DNA of 61,890 nucleotides from Mesostigma viride (GCA_009746045.1 RPFO01000608.1:1-61890), one strand, 5' to 3'; shown: positions 1 to 9,815, counted from the stretch's first letter. The notes: generated by a model from the sequence alone, not told the origin. Program-made: numbers and translations.

Positions 1-220
1 AGAGCAACAAATCATCAGCTCCCGCTGATTTTTGGGGAGACCTTTTTACGAGAAGACCGCCCCTACACAAGAACTCCTCTTCCGCCTCGATGCCATCTGG
101 CACTTGACAACTGCGTTTTCCGTGTCTGCAGGAAAAAACACAAAAAAGCATAGTACCGACAGATCTATATTAATGATTATTGTATTGCAGTCAGCAATGG
201 TATATAATAAAAGAGATTAA

Positions 221-1939
221 CTCGTCGTCTGTCCCAACTCAGTCCTCAAGGAGGACTGAGTTGACCAATTTTCAACCGCCGTGTAAGGGACTAGTGGGGG
301 TCCATCCAAATGTTTGATGTGGATCGGGGGTGTTACTAGATGTCTTTTGTTGGCAAAAATACTGCATATTGTGAAAAAACTTGACCCGAACACCTGAAAT
401 TACACGGACGTTGGGCACCCCTCGCGAATTTGCATTTTTCGGGATAAGAACGAGTGGAAAAATCAATCAAATCCTGGTGCATGAAGAAAAATAGAGGCAT
501 GTAAACAATATAGTTCTTGAAAACGTGGCAAAAAGCGGGCTCATTTGGCCACTGCAACTGCTGAAAAACAATTAAAAAACTCTCAGTCCTAACAGGAGAG
601 AATGGGGCTTTTGCTAACTTTGCTGCAGGTAAAGTGCGGTTCATACTACACCAATACCATGGCCACCAACCATCCCAATCAACTCATTTCCCTTCAAGCA
701 TTACAGGACAACACACTTGCATCATCATACTTCAGGTATATCATACCTTATCATGTAGTGAGAGCCTATGCGTGCATGTAGGGAATGGGCTTGGATACCT
801 ACCAACAAAGGGTTATGTTATAAGTGTCAACCACCAATATAATGGGTAGGTTACGCATATTTCCATTGTTTCTAACAACAATAAATATGGCTATAACTGT
901 TTTGCCTTGCCATGATGTGGCCAACATAGTTGCTGGCACATGATGGCAGTGGTTTGTCACCAAGACTTTTCACTCACCCGTAAAAGCTTGAATGCACCCT
1001 TGACGCAGCCCGTGGCCACACAAACATGCAGTATGAACGTAGCAAGAGAATAACTAACATCTACGAAGGTGTTCAAACCTGCACAGCTCCTAAAACCCTG
1101 CACAACTACACTGGGTTAAGGCAAATGCCTGCTAACATCATCTGAAAAGGGGTTTTAGAGAGGGGCAGGCAACGGTCAAGAAACAGCATCAAGACTTGAA
1201 CCTGACAACGCCTCGCAAGCTTAAACTCATGTACGAACATCAAGGAACGAAGAGGCAACGATTATCCGGCTTTACCTGGCACGGCTGGCGTTACCTTGGC
1301 CCAGGCGGTGCCCGCAAAAGTGGCACTTTGCGGCACATAGACCATGACGTGACAGAATGGTCGAAATCATCAAATGTATACTGTCACTCAATTTATTCTA
1401 ATACAATGCATGTTAAAATGTAGAAAGAAACCTATCAGCCATTGAAATTGCGCCGGAAAGCAAGCGCAGTCATCAATTCCGTCGACCTGCCTTATCGCAG
1501 TTTTTTCCAGCAAGAACAGTGCCGACACCGGGTAAATCGCATCCCCGCGAGCTAAAAATTGATTTTTATCATCTTTAGGGCATGTTAAATCTATTTCCTG
1601 AGTTTGGACAGCTAACTCGTCCGCAAACGTAAACTGCATGCATGGGCGCGAGCCGCCATGGCTAGGTCGTGCATTTCCGGAACTCGCGTTTCACGTGGAA
1701 AAGTACCCTTCCCACCTGTACTTTGACCGTACATTTAGCCGCTCATACCAAATCCAAAAAAATCCCAAAAATATGTCCAAGAAAGATCTTTTCACGTAGT
1801 ATTTGAATAAATTTTGAGAGAATTTTTTTGACAAACATTCTGACCGGGGCGAATTTTCTACGATACCCAAAAACTCGGTCCTCTAGAGAGGACTGAGTTC
1901 AACTCAGTCCTCCGTAGAGGACCAGGGACAGACGACGAG
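221..1939. mobile_element. TTAA-flanked inverted-repeat element, non-autonomous
   Basis: The ends are exact 15-bp inverted repeats (CTCGTCGTCTGTCCC at the left, its complement at 1925-1939), and each end is flanked by TTAA (217-220 and 1940-1943). Just inside the left end is a hairpin with a 13-bp stem (235-247 with 251-263); a related AACTCAGTCCTC arrangement lies near 1880-1920. TTAA duplication is typical of piggyBac-type transposition, but the termini do not match piggyBac ends that I know, so the superfamily is open. I see no transposase; the internal open frames are short and unconvincing, so the element is probably non-autonomous. Confidence 0.7.
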
Positions 1940-2159
1940 TTAATGGAAGTTAAAGAGCAAACATATGGCAGTAACAAAAAAAAACACACGAACCTGAGGC
2001 GCTTGCATATTTGTCGTGGGCTGGCGATCGCCGCAAAAGATCCCCGCAAGTCGTGGCCTGGTGCACTGCACACGCGCGAAGAAACGGGGAAAACGACGAT
2101 GGCTGCGGAGGATCATCAGCATATATATACGTAACCGGCCTGGCAGCCACGTTAAAAAA

Positions 2160-2455
2160 GACACGACCAACGCAGCCACGAGTATAGACAACGCAGCGTC
2201 GAACCCCGAGGCAGCAGTCGACACGACCAAGTCAGCCACGGATATGAACAATGCAGCGTCGAACCCCGAGGCAGCAGTCTACCTAACCCATTATGCATGC
2301 AGCAGACACTAGCCATGAACGCAGCAGCACGACCAACGCAGCCACGTCGAGTATAGACAACGCAGCGTCGAACCCCGAGGCAGCCGTCGACACGACCAAC
2401 TCAGCCACGGATATGAACAATGCAGCGTCGAAACCCGAGGCAGCAGTCGACACGA
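2160..2455 (+). repeat. About 57-bp tandem repeat, possibly coding
   Basis: Two blocks (about 2166-2280 and 2337-2452) each hold two copies of a unit containing GCAGCGTCGAACCCCGAGGC. The unit reads the same way in the plus-strand frames 2016-2312 and 2293-2496, giving a repeated peptide with the core NAASNPEAAVDT. The two blocks lie in different frames, so a single repeat protein would need a frameshift between them. It may be a low-complexity gene fragment or a plain minisatellite. The rest of 1944-3000 shows nothing I can support. Confidence 0.5.
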
Positions 2456-3358
2456 TCACCAACGCATCACAATCGACTGCACGAGCACTAATATAGTCGA
2501 TTTAAAGTATCGAGGCGACGCCGGCACCGACTGCAACCTGATGGCAGCACGCTCAACCTGATGTCCCCCGTGGCTACGACACACACGGCATCCGCCCACG
2601 TCGAGGATCGAAAGAATGGCGCACTCACCGTGCAGATTGAGGGCGCGCACGCAGCTGCAGGCGCTGTGACAAAAAATATGAAAATTTACCCCGTCAGTCG
2701 ACACACTCGCCCGAAGCCCGTGGTGCGCACGTCTCCTTGACAATGCCGGTGGCACTGCGAGGCACTCGACCGCAGCCAAGATGGGATGCGGCGACGGCTG
2801 CCACTAGAGATTTTATATCACCCCTTCGCGCTCAGACCGCCCAAGTTTTGCATTACACGAGGGTAACTGACACCAACTGACGACCCAGACAGACTTTCGG
2901 TTATGTGAGTGTCTCGAGGATCTCTGATGCATCTATCTGTGACAGGATGAACTACCATCAGTCAGCCAGCAAGTCGCCCGGTGGATCCCACGAATAAACT
3001 GAATCGTAACAGTATCCGTGTGGGTGCGAGTTCAGAACCTTTTTGCACCTGGACCGGGTCGCGATCACTTTCGGATCGAATCTGTCACAGAATCGCCGTG
3101 GGAACGTGATCTCGAGGAGATTCTGCCAGGGCGCCGCGCCGACGGCAGCCGTCCCCGAGGACTACAAAGACACGATGGAGGAGTTCGAGGGCACCTTTCG
3201 TCACTCAGACTCCTCGGGGCCGCACCCGCCCGTCCAAACTTTATCGTCCGCCCACGAGGCTTCGTCCGCCAAAACCTCCCGAGCCGTCCGCGTTTTCTCG
3301 TCAGTCGGCCACCCGTCCGCCCGTTCCCCGTCGGACCGCGAGCACCGGACCGTATCCC

Positions 3359-3817
3359 ATGGCCTGTCAGCCCGGCAAGGAGAACGCGCCCCTCCATCTC
3401 GGCGCCCCGGAGGGGGAAAAGCCCAGGGTCTTCAGGCTCAACGAGGGGCCGCCACCGTCCCGCGTGCTCGTACCGAGGGAGTACGTCCTCAACGCCCTGC
3501 AGATGGAGCGCGACATGATGGACGCGAGGGAGAAGTCCAAGAAAGAGAAGGACGCGGCCAGGAAGCGGTACGCGCGGCTGCAGAAAAAGCTGGACAAGCA
3601 GCGGGACGAGTTCGCGACCGCCCTGCAAGACAAAGAGGCCGTCATCGAGCTCCTGAAGGGCCGCCTGTCCGCCCTGGAGACGCGAATGGTGAACAGCCTG
3701 GCCAGACCGTCACCGCCCCCGTCCCCCGGTCGGCGCGGCTCCTCCTCCTCCTCCCTCTCCTCCTCCTCCTCTGACGATGACACCAGCTCGAGTTCGGGCA
3801 GTGACCAGGAGGGGTAG
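3359..3817 (+). CDS. Coiled-coil protein with Ser/Asp-rich tail
   Basis: This is a 152-residue protein of unknown function. Residues about 45-110 are a charged heptad-rich stretch (runs of Lys/Arg/Glu with spaced Leu and Ala) that should form a coiled coil. The last 45 residues are Pro/Ser-rich and then almost entirely Ser, Asp and Gly, an acidic, disordered and potentially phosphorylated tail. The ATG at 3359 is the first Met before the ordered part. It is the first gene of a plus-strand run (3359, 4045, 4279, 4703). An AATAAA at 3966-3971 follows it. Overlapping longer frames at 3018 and 3043 look like shadows. The role could be scaffolding or virion-associated, but nothing in the sequence shows it. 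Confidence 0.7.
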   Translation: MACQPGKENAPLHLGAPEGEKPRVFRLNEGPPPSRVLVPREYVLNALQMERDMMDAREKSKKEKDAARKRYARLQKKLDKQRDEFATALQDKEAVIELLKGRLSALETRMVNSLARPSPPPSPGRRGSSSSSLSSSSSDDDTSSSSGSDQEG

Positions 3818-4044
3818 GCCTAGCTGAGACCGCGTTTGTCTCAATTAAGGGATTTTTACCCAAATCTGAAAAGGGGATAACCCCGCATGTCGCTTGTCTC
3901 GTATCATGTCGGTCGTCTCTAAATGATGATAACAATTAATTAAACGAATCCGTTCCGGTATCGAAATAAAAGGCATTGTGCATTATTATCTCGTCGACAT
4001 CTCACCGCCCAATTAATAATCCCACGCAATATCGAGCGACCGGC

Positions 4045-4257
4045 ATGAACACCTCCTGCGCAGAGAACACCGCCCCCGTGTTAGAGGGGCTGGGAGACCT
4101 CAAGCCCCCCGAGCCCCTGGACCCTCGCCCCCCGCCCCCGCTACGTCTGCCCGTACTCACCGCCGCCGAGGCGCTGCTCCCCGCCCTATTCATGGTCGTG
4201 ACCGCCCTCGCCATACGCCTGACATTCAAGAACCCTCTGCGATTCTCGTCCATTTGA
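4045..4257 (+). CDS. Small proline-rich tail-anchored membrane protein
   Basis: This is a 70-residue protein. The frame stays open upstream to 3976, but the ATG at 4045 gives the compact product and is preferred. Residues 1-40 are hydrophilic and then proline-rich (a PPPP run). Residues about 43-62 form one hydrophobic segment (Ala/Leu/Met/Val), followed by a short basic C-terminus, the usual architecture of a C-terminal anchor. The stop at 4255-4257 runs straight into the TATATATA of the next gene. Single-pass proteins of this size are common in large DNA virus genomes. I cannot assign a function. Confidence 0.6.
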   Translation: MNTSCAENTAPVLEGLGDLKPPEPLDPRPPPPLRLPVLTAAEALLPALFMVVTALAIRLTFKNPLRFSSI

Positions 4258-4281
4258 TATATATACGCCGCCACCATCATG
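4258..4281 (+). promoter_or_regulatory. TATA-like box and Kozak-like start context
   Basis: TATATATA (4258-4265) begins at the base after the stop of the upstream gene. It is followed by GCCGCCACC (4267-4275), three bases before the ATG at 4279. The latter matches the eukaryotic Kozak context but is displaced by three bases. The spacing would leave almost no 5' leader, as seen in compact viral genes. No experimental support. Confidence 0.4.
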
Positions 4282-4677
4282 GCATTCCGGGACGACGAGC
4301 GATGCGCGCAGGCCGCGTACAACGCGCAGGTGCACGGCAGGAGCGAGGTCGTGTGCCGAGAAGGGGAGATAGAAGGCACCTTCCTGCTCGACGACAAGCG
4401 CAGAAGGGTCATAGAGGTGAAGGAGTGGGACGACTGGGAGCGCGGGGTGAGAGAACTGGTCGCGTACGGGAGGGGATACCCCAAGTACCTCCTGGAGCTG
4501 CACCTGTTCAAGGCCGACACGTCCACCAACGTCACCCCCTTCTTCCTGCGGTTCATCAAGTACGTGTGCAAGTCCCAGAACATAGCCGTCACGCTGGACA
4601 AGGACGTGCTGCCCGCCAGACGCGAGACCTGGTGGAGGCGTCTGGCCTGCTGCGTGCGTTCCCCGGACGCCGACTAA
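4279..4677 (+). CDS. PD-(D/E)XK-type nuclease-like protein A
   Basis: This 132-residue protein is almost entirely one domain shared with the next gene (4703-5104) and with the C-terminus of the gene at 7153. Core features: an N-terminal E-V-V-C-R strand, an IEVKEW strand matching motif III (E-x-K) of the PD-(D/E)XK fold, a helix ending VAYGRGYP, and a closing LHLF strand followed by a conserved TNVTP turn. The family's motif II Asp (K-I-D in the paralogue) is replaced here by E-I-E plus a three-residue insertion, and the G-Q-L of the helix is R-E-L, so catalytic competence is doubtful. The start ATG is 21 bp after the preceding stop. The fold assignment is mine from motifs; the biological role is unknown. 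Confidence 0.7.
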   Translation: MAFRDDERCAQAAYNAQVHGRSEVVCREGEIEGTFLLDDKRRRVIEVKEWDDWERGVRELVAYGRGYPKYLLELHLFKADTSTNVTPFFLRFIKYVCKSQNIAVTLDKDVLPARRETWWRRLACCVRSPDAD

Positions 4678-4702
4678 TCTGTGCGCGTACCTGTAGTGTG
4701 AC

Positions 4703-5104
4703 ATGCACAGGAGGGAGAGAGACGTACAGGCCGAGTACAACCAGCGCCTGGGCGGGAGGAGGGAGGTGATCTGCCGAGGGGGCAAGATAGACATACTGGA
4801 CGACAGGCGCAGGAGGATCATCGAGGTGAAGGAGTGGACCGCATGGATGTCCGGGCTCGGGCAGCTCATGTCGTACGGCAAGGACTACCCCGGCTTCAAG
4901 AAGGAACTGCACCTATTCCGCGCCGAGTGGTCCACCAACGTCACGCCCGAGAAGCTCGAGCACATCCTCTCCGTCTGCGGGGTCACCGACGTCGACGTGA
5001 CCCTAGACGAAAGCGTGGGCCTGGAGCTGACTCGGAAGCCGCCGCCCGCATGGAAACGCCTCCTGTGCCTCGCCTGTCGAGGCCCGCGGGTCGCCGCCGC
5101 CTGA
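4703..5104 (+). CDS. PD-(D/E)XK-type nuclease-like protein B
   Basis: This 133-residue protein is a tandem paralogue of the gene 25 bp upstream. It keeps a full motif set: EVICR, then GKIDIL (motif II Asp), IIEVKEW (motif III E-x-K) and GQLMSYG (the Gln-Leu helix often found in this fold), followed by KELHLF and STNVTP. Single-domain proteins of this size in the PD-(D/E)XK superfamily include phage, transposon and viral nucleases that cut or repair DNA. The substrate cannot be deduced. The tail of about 25 residues is basic with two Cys. It ends 17 bp before the convergent gene at 5122. Of the two stand-alone copies this one looks active. Confidence 0.75.
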   Translation: MHRRERDVQAEYNQRLGGRREVICRGGKIDILDDRRRRIIEVKEWTAWMSGLGQLMSYGKDYPGFKKELHLFRAEWSTNVTPEKLEHILSVCGVTDVDVTLDESVGLELTRKPPPAWKRLLCLACRGPRVAAA

Positions 5105-5121
5105 CCCCTTTACTAACCCGC

Positions 5122-5897
5122 CTACCGAAGCAGCTCCTCCAGCGCCTCCTCCTCCTCCTCGGTGTGGCCGGAACGCCTACGGGGCGCCGTCCTGTAAAGC
5201 CGCCGGTCGCGGTATCCGGCAGGAGGGGCGGCGCTGTTGCGGCGGAACAGCCTACCCGTGCGCGGATCGAACACCTCGCTAGCGGACCTGCGCGTGCTCG
5301 GACCCCCGCGCGGGTCAGGCAGGCTCCTCTGGCGTCGTTTGTCGCCCGCGCGCGGCGGTGCACCCCAACCCGCATCCACGGGGGCGAGACCCCCCAGCAG
5401 CTGCTGCTTGCGGGACTCCAGCCTCTCGCGATCCGCGTCCGACAGATCCCCGTACTCGAGCAGGTCGAACACCTGCTGCAGCTCCGGCTCCTCCTCCTCC
5501 ACCTCCTCCTCCTCCGGCTCGGGGGCGTCAGCGAGGGGAGCGGCCGAACTCCCTCACCCTCCCTGGTCAGCCGCTCGACCACCTCGTCCGCGTGCTCCGG
5601 GAAAAACAGCTCCTCCTCCTCCGCCGGCATCCCCTCCATCTGTAACAGCACGTCGTTCAGCTGTTCCTGAAGGCCCGCCTTGGAGTCCGGGTGGACGGAC
5701 GGGTCCGCGATGAACCGTGCCAGGGTTTCCGCCATGCTCTCCAGCGCGCCTCGGGCGCCGTAACCCCGCACGCGGTGCGCCCTCGCCTGGCGCCCGCTAT
5801 GGAGCGCGCACCTCTTAGAACCACCGGACCGCGCGCGACGACAGGCGCCACCCGATCGCGTCTTCCCTCCGCACGCTCCGGTCCTACCGACTACCAT
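5122..5897 (-). CDS. Cys/His-finger protein with acidic coiled region, frameshifted
   Basis: The start is the ATG at 5897. The first part reads about 115 residues: a finger with spacing C-x9-C-x10-C-x2-H (residues about 9-33), a basic stretch, then an amphipathic acidic region (LNDVLLQMEGMPAEEEELFF). Around 5545-5555 the sensible reading passes into the next frame (visible as 5122-5502), which continues as a Glu-rich run, then LLEYGDLSDADRERLESRKQ, a basic Arg-rich segment and a Glu/Leu tail. Adding one G in the G-rich stretch GAGGGAG near 5550 would join the two, so either the base is missing from the assembly or the gene is broken. The unshifted frame runs open to 4983 but becomes an Arg/Ser-rich shadow. 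Function unknown; the finger recurs at 8471 and 14230. Confidence 0.6.
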
Positions 5898-6066
5898 GAT
5901 CGATGATACACCGGGATGGGATAAAAATGAAACTCGATTCCGATTAAACGGAGCAATCAGCATGACACGGGGCGCGTTCAAGCGCGCACGAATATCTAAG
6001 CGCACAGTGTCAAGGTCCGCGCTGTCGAGAGGGGCGGGGTCGCGCCAACGAACTCCCCACCGACAG

Positions 6067-7089
6067 CTAGATCTTGACCCTCTTGGGCCCCACCCTCGAG
6101 AACCGGTCGCGGTTCAGGGGCCGGGTCAAGAGCAAGTCATCCCTCATCTCCCGTCTGTTCCTGTCCACGATGCCCGCCGGGGTGGGCCCCTCCGGCGGCT
6201 TCACGAACGCGGCCATCGCCCGCTTCACCTCGACCGCCGCCTCGTGAAGGTCCTTGTCCGGCGCCCGGTCCATGACCTTGTACATGAAGAACCAGGCGTT
6301 CGCCAGCTGACCGTCGTCCATCGCGTCCCTGGCGCTACCGGCCCTCACGCCGTTCAGCTCCTTGAAGGCCGACGCGCTCATCCCCGTGGCCGCCTCGCAG
6401 GTCTTGTCGCCCAGGAACGCCATCACGCTCCCCACGCGCTCCTTGGGGACGACCGAGCTCACCAGGTCCGCCAGCCTGTGCTGCGTGTCCTTCGCGCGCA
6501 GGCGCAGGGTCGGGTCGCACTCGCGCACAGGCGCCACGTAGTCCGGCCTCGTGCGACCGTTGCCCGGTCGGGTCAGCACCGCCACCGTGGTGCTCGTGCC
6601 GTGGACCGCGTCGTGGGCGTCGCGCACCACAGCCATCATCGAGATGTCCCCCGCCATGATGCGGTCCACCCAGGACATGGCCTTCACCGCAAACTTGGAG
6701 CTGATCCACATGGCCAGGGGGTTCACCAGCTTGGGGTGGATCCAGACACCGCGATCATCATTGGGACCGTTCTTCACAGTGTCAAAAACCGTTGTGGAGG
6801 TCACAGCAGAATCCCTGTCACCCATAAACTCGGCTTCTAAATCCTTGGCAAAGGCTTGTACAGTATCGAGCCTCCACCAGTCCATAAAGGCCTTGCTCCC
6901 GTCTGAGGCTGCATGACAAAGGTCCTTGCCCAGTATCTTCCTGTCGCTCTTGCGGACCTTAATTTCCTTTGCAGGGTCTACCTGAAAACCGGGCATCGGG
7001 CGCAGGGTGAATATCCACGCTTTATCAGTCTCCTTTGAAAGATTGAAAAGGGCATGCACAAAGGGGGTGGAGCTGTTCACGAGAGCCAT
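6067..7089 (-). CDS. KilA-N domain protein
   Basis: This is a 340-residue protein with a clear N-terminal KilA-N domain (residues about 20-145): the initial VRKSDRK strand, the H-A-A-S-x-G-x-K helix start, a W-rich helix ending in LEAEF, then GVWIHPKLVNPLAMWISSKF and the closing W-x-x-x-I-x-A-G. The last part closely follows the family's G-x-W-V-H-P-x-L-A-x-x-x-A-x-W pattern. KilA-N is a DNA-binding domain of phages and large DNA viruses. The C-terminal 190 residues are mixed helical with many Asp and Arg and match no domain I recognise. The neighbour at 7153 has the same N-terminal domain, so the pair are paralogues on one strand, 64 bp apart. The ATG at 7089 has nothing in-frame upstream. 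Confidence 0.8.
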   Translation of the reverse strand: MALVNSSTPFVHALFNLSKETDKAWIFTLRPMPGFQVDPAKEIKVRKSDRKILGKDLCHAASDGSKAFMDWWRLDTVQAFAKDLEAEFMGDRDSAVTSTTVFDTVKNGPNDDRGVWIHPKLVNPLAMWISSKFAVKAMSWVDRIMAGDISMMAVVRDAHDAVHGTSTTVAVLTRPGNGRTRPDYVAPVRECDPTLRLRAKDTQHRLADLVSSVVPKERVGSVMAFLGDKTCEAATGMSASAFKELNGVRAGSARDAMDDGQLANAWFFMYKVMDRAPDKDLHEAAVEVKRAMAAFVKPPEGPTPAGIVDRNRREMRDDLLLTRPLNRDRFSRVGPKRVKI

Positions 7090-7152
7090 TCTTTATTGTA
7101 TACCAAACCATAATAATTTCAATGTTTTAAACGCATTCCTTGCATGTCCATT

Positions 7153-7895
7153 TCAATGAGGTCCATCCATGTAGGGTCTCTTATTGAACACGCTAGCATC
7201 CAAGGTCAGCTGGATGCCTTGAGACTCACACCCTTCCTTTATAAGGGCGTGCTGATGAGGAGTGAACCAAGCGCTTTTCTTAGAGCTAAACAGATGCAGC
7301 CTCTTGGCGTGCTCTGGGAAGTCCATCCCGTACATGAGGAGCTGACCGACACCGGTCATCCAGTTGCGCATGTCCTTGACCTCGATGATGGACTTTGGGT
7401 CGTACGTGACGATATCGATGTACCCGTAACGGCACTGAACCTCGCACTCCCCATTGACACAGCTGGACAGCCGGTGTTGGATCTCGAGCTCGACCCGGTT
7501 GTTTGGAGATTTCTTTATCCACCTTATAAGTTCAGGCAAGGGTGTGCGATCACTCCACGTGCCTCTCTTGCAATTATCCGAAGTTGTCACAAACTCGAGG
7601 TGACAGCGCCACTCATTGGCCAAGAGCGACTGGGTCCAATTCTTGATCAGTTTCTTCCCATTTGATGCAGCCAGGATAAACTCCTTTAGCTGCACCCGTC
7701 CGTCGCTCTTCCGCACGCGGACGTCCTTGGACGCGTCCACCTCCATGTCGTCCCGGGGCTTGACAGAGAACACCCAGAACTCGTCCTCCTCGCGTCTGAA
7801 GGACAGGTAGTCCGCGTAGGTCCTCTCCGCCCACGCCCTGTCCACCGCGTCCGCCCCCCTAGCGAATTTCCCCGTGTCCCGTCCGCACTGTCCAT
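7153..7895 (-). CDS. KilA-N / PD-(D/E)XK nuclease-like fusion protein
   Basis: The in-frame reading covers 7153-7845 (230 residues from a GTG) and continues open upstream without an ATG. An ATG at 7895 lies in the adjacent frame; one extra base in the C-run at 7854-7859 would join it, so I place the start there with caution. Residues about 20-125 match the KilA-N domain of the next gene (FWVFSVKP, VRKSDGR, AASNGKK, GTWSDRTPL). Residues about 130-225 match the nuclease-like proteins at 4279 and 4703: VQCR, YIDIV, IIEVKD, GQLLMYG, RLHLF. All key acidic residues, the Lys and the Gln-Leu are present. A KilA-N DNA-binding unit joined to a nuclease fold suggests a sequence-directed DNA-cutting or DNA-processing enzyme (inference). 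Confidence 0.75.
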
Positions 7896-7946
7896 GACTG
7901 GATCCCTTGTCTCCTGGCGGACGCCTGCCCGGTGCGCGTCACCCAA

Positions 7947-8470
7947 CGATGGCGCCTGTGCCGTCGCGACCCCTATTTATGCCAAATCCCGCCCTGTCAG
8001 GTGCTGACGACCCAGCGCCACCTCGTAACGGCTGCCGTTGGATGGGAGAAGCACATCCGCAGTCGGCCTGCGGCGGCGCCTAGAGAGGGGTCGACAATCC
8101 AACTCGCGCCCCGCCCCCGCCCGCCCGCTGCTCGGCCCTGGCTTGGATTCTCCTGCACTACTTCTTTTTCTGATGAATCTAAAAATAAATTTATGGCTAT
8201 AGACCCTCTATGATTCTACAGGTGCATGCACATATATATGAAAAACTATTCAGGCCGGCGTGCAAAAAAGAAGTCGCGCAAAAGAATCCAACCAAACTCG
8301 AGGCGTGGCTGTACCCGGACAGGAACCGCCCCACTCGGTCGATGGCCGGTCCAGGTTCGCCGCCTGTCGAGCGTGGATGTGATATGTATGCATGCATGAG
8401 TAGACACGGGGGGTCGCGAATGAAAACAGATTGGATTAAAGAAATGGAATAATATTCATTCAACGATTCA
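7947..8470. other. Gene-free junction within the island
   Basis: This 520-bp stretch separates two minus-strand genes. It begins with a C-rich run (8108-8130) and turns AT-rich after 8160 (AAAAATAAATTTATGG). Open frames on both strands (8197-8463 minus, 8210-8452 plus) have compositions that do not persuade me. It may hold promoter sequence for the gene at 7153. Confidence 0.4.
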
Positions 8471-8653
8471 TCACGACACAGACAGCCTAAGCCGCATCAT
8501 CTTGTCCAGGATATCATGGGGGCTGTACGCTGGCTTCCTGCCCGCGCGCTCCCTGGCCCTGATGGCCAGATGGACCGCGCACCGCTTGCCCCTGGGTGCG
8601 CGCGGCTTGTTGCATTTGGTCCCCTGGGGGGTTATCTCGACGCATCGTGCCAT
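8471..8653 (-). CDS. 60-residue Cys/His-finger protein
   Basis: The protein starts MARC and carries C-x9-C-x10-C-x2-H within its first 30 residues, with a basic linker (NKPRAPRGKR) between the second and third Cys. A basic helix and a short Leu/Arg tail follow. The same spacing occurs at the N-terminus of the gene at 5122 and, with one extra residue, at the C-terminus of the gene at 14230. Four ligands at this spacing could bind one zinc ion. Similar short motifs, often followed by HGG, occur in algal virus proteins in my recollection, but no function is established to my knowledge. The ATG at 8651-8653 is unambiguous. Confidence 0.65.
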   Translation of the reverse strand: MARCVEITPQGTKCNKPRAPRGKRCAVHLAIRARERAGRKPAYSPHDILDKMMRLRLSVS

Positions 8654-8693
8654 CGCGGCGGTTCACACTAGCGTCAGCGAGAAAAAGCGCGGC

Positions 8694-9373
8694 TCACTCG
8701 GCCGCGTGCTCGAAGAAGGGGAAGGCGAGCCTCTCGGGCGCGGGCCTGCGCTCGGCCAGGCACAGCGGGCACTGGCCGCGGGAGGGGATGGCGTCGTCGT
8801 GCAGGTACACGGTCATGCACCAGAGGCAGATGGGGAGGTCGTGGGGAGGGGGCGCACGCTTCCCCTGGCCGACGGGAGCGTGGACGGGGAGGAACCCCCG
8901 CCGCGACTGCTTTTCCATGCAAACCCCGCAAGACACGCGAGCCCCCCCTCGGGCACGCGGTACACGGGCCGGACACAGGGGCGCCCGCCGGCCTGCACCC
9001 CCTCCGCGAGCTGCCGCACCCCTGCCGCGTTGGCCGGGGTCACACGCGCGCGTGTCACGACCCCCGGGGCTGCGCCGAGCAGCGAAAGATGGAGGGTGGC
9101 CGCACGGTCCTCGGCAATCTTGCAGAAGGCCTCGTCGTTTTTGGCGTGGGAGGGGGCGTTCACTCGAAATTCCAGCTCGTATCCGCGGCATTCCGAGCAA
9201 TAGAGCGCCTTCCCACCAAAGAAGGTGCAAGGGTCCTTCCAGTCGCCGCAATACTGGCACTGGGGGTACTTTCCCCACAGTCCCGGGACTTTCTCGGGTC
9301 GTCGCTCGGACGTGTCCCAGCCACGGGGGGCGGCATCATTCGAAACATGGTACCTGGCAGCCCCGGATCTTTT
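8694..9373 (-). CDS. Zinc-ribbon plus RING-like protein, frameshifted
   Basis: One frame, open from 9373 to about 8945, has no ATG. It encodes G-W-D-T-S-E-R-R-P-E-K, then a zinc ribbon (CQYCG ... YCSEC, two C-x2-C pairs about 20 residues apart), then a hydrophilic middle. At the C7 run 8942-8948 (G7 on the coding strand) the sense passes to the adjacent frame, giving SCGVCMEK, a spacer, HDLPICLWC, then QCPLCLAE: a RING-like order of three Cys pairs and a His. One more G would fuse the two. RING proteins usually act as E3 ubiquitin ligases, and viral ones redirect host ubiquitination; here that is inference. The true start is unresolved because a stop lies at 9374-9376. Confidence 0.55.
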
Positions 9374-9574
9374 CTATGCACGACGCGACCAACGCGGGAC
9401 CGCGGGCAATCGCGACAGTCCTTTCCTGTCCCTCCGCAGCCACAGAGAATCGTCTACCAGCGAGGACTATCGCCTCTCAGCCACGGGCTCGATCGGGATT
9501 TCAAGAAGCATCCACCGACGTAGTCGACTTATTCATTTTGCAAGCGTGCCCACTCCTTATTTCTTTACAAGTCG

Positions 9575-9815
9575 CCCACCGGTTATGAGGCACCGTCACC
9601 GTCACCCACCAGTTATTGAGGTACTGGCGCCGGTCCCCACCGACTAAAGGTAATGGCAGCGTCACCGACCAAGAAAGGTACTGGCACCGGCCCCCAATAA
9701 TAAAGGTACTGGCACCGTCACCGACCCAAAAAGGTACTGGCACCGTCACCGACCCAAAAAGGTACTGGCACCGCCCCCCGCTGACTAAATGTACACTGGC
9801 ACCGGCACCACGGGC
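9575..9815. repeat. Degenerate 28-bp tandem repeat
   Basis: About eight or nine imperfect copies of a unit containing GGTACTGGCACCGTCACCGA lie between the divergent genes at 8694 (minus) and 10341 (plus). Two copies near 9718-9765 are nearly identical. Tandem repeats in a divergent intergenic space of a viral-type genome could be regulatory or origin-related, but nothing else here supports that. Flanking 9382-9570 and 9816-9960 show no gene. Confidence 0.6.

Noticed and set aside
3018-3774. Plus- and minus-strand frames before and over the first island gene
   Set aside because: Compositions are Arg/Pro-rich and typical of antisense or out-of-frame reading of GC-rich genes.
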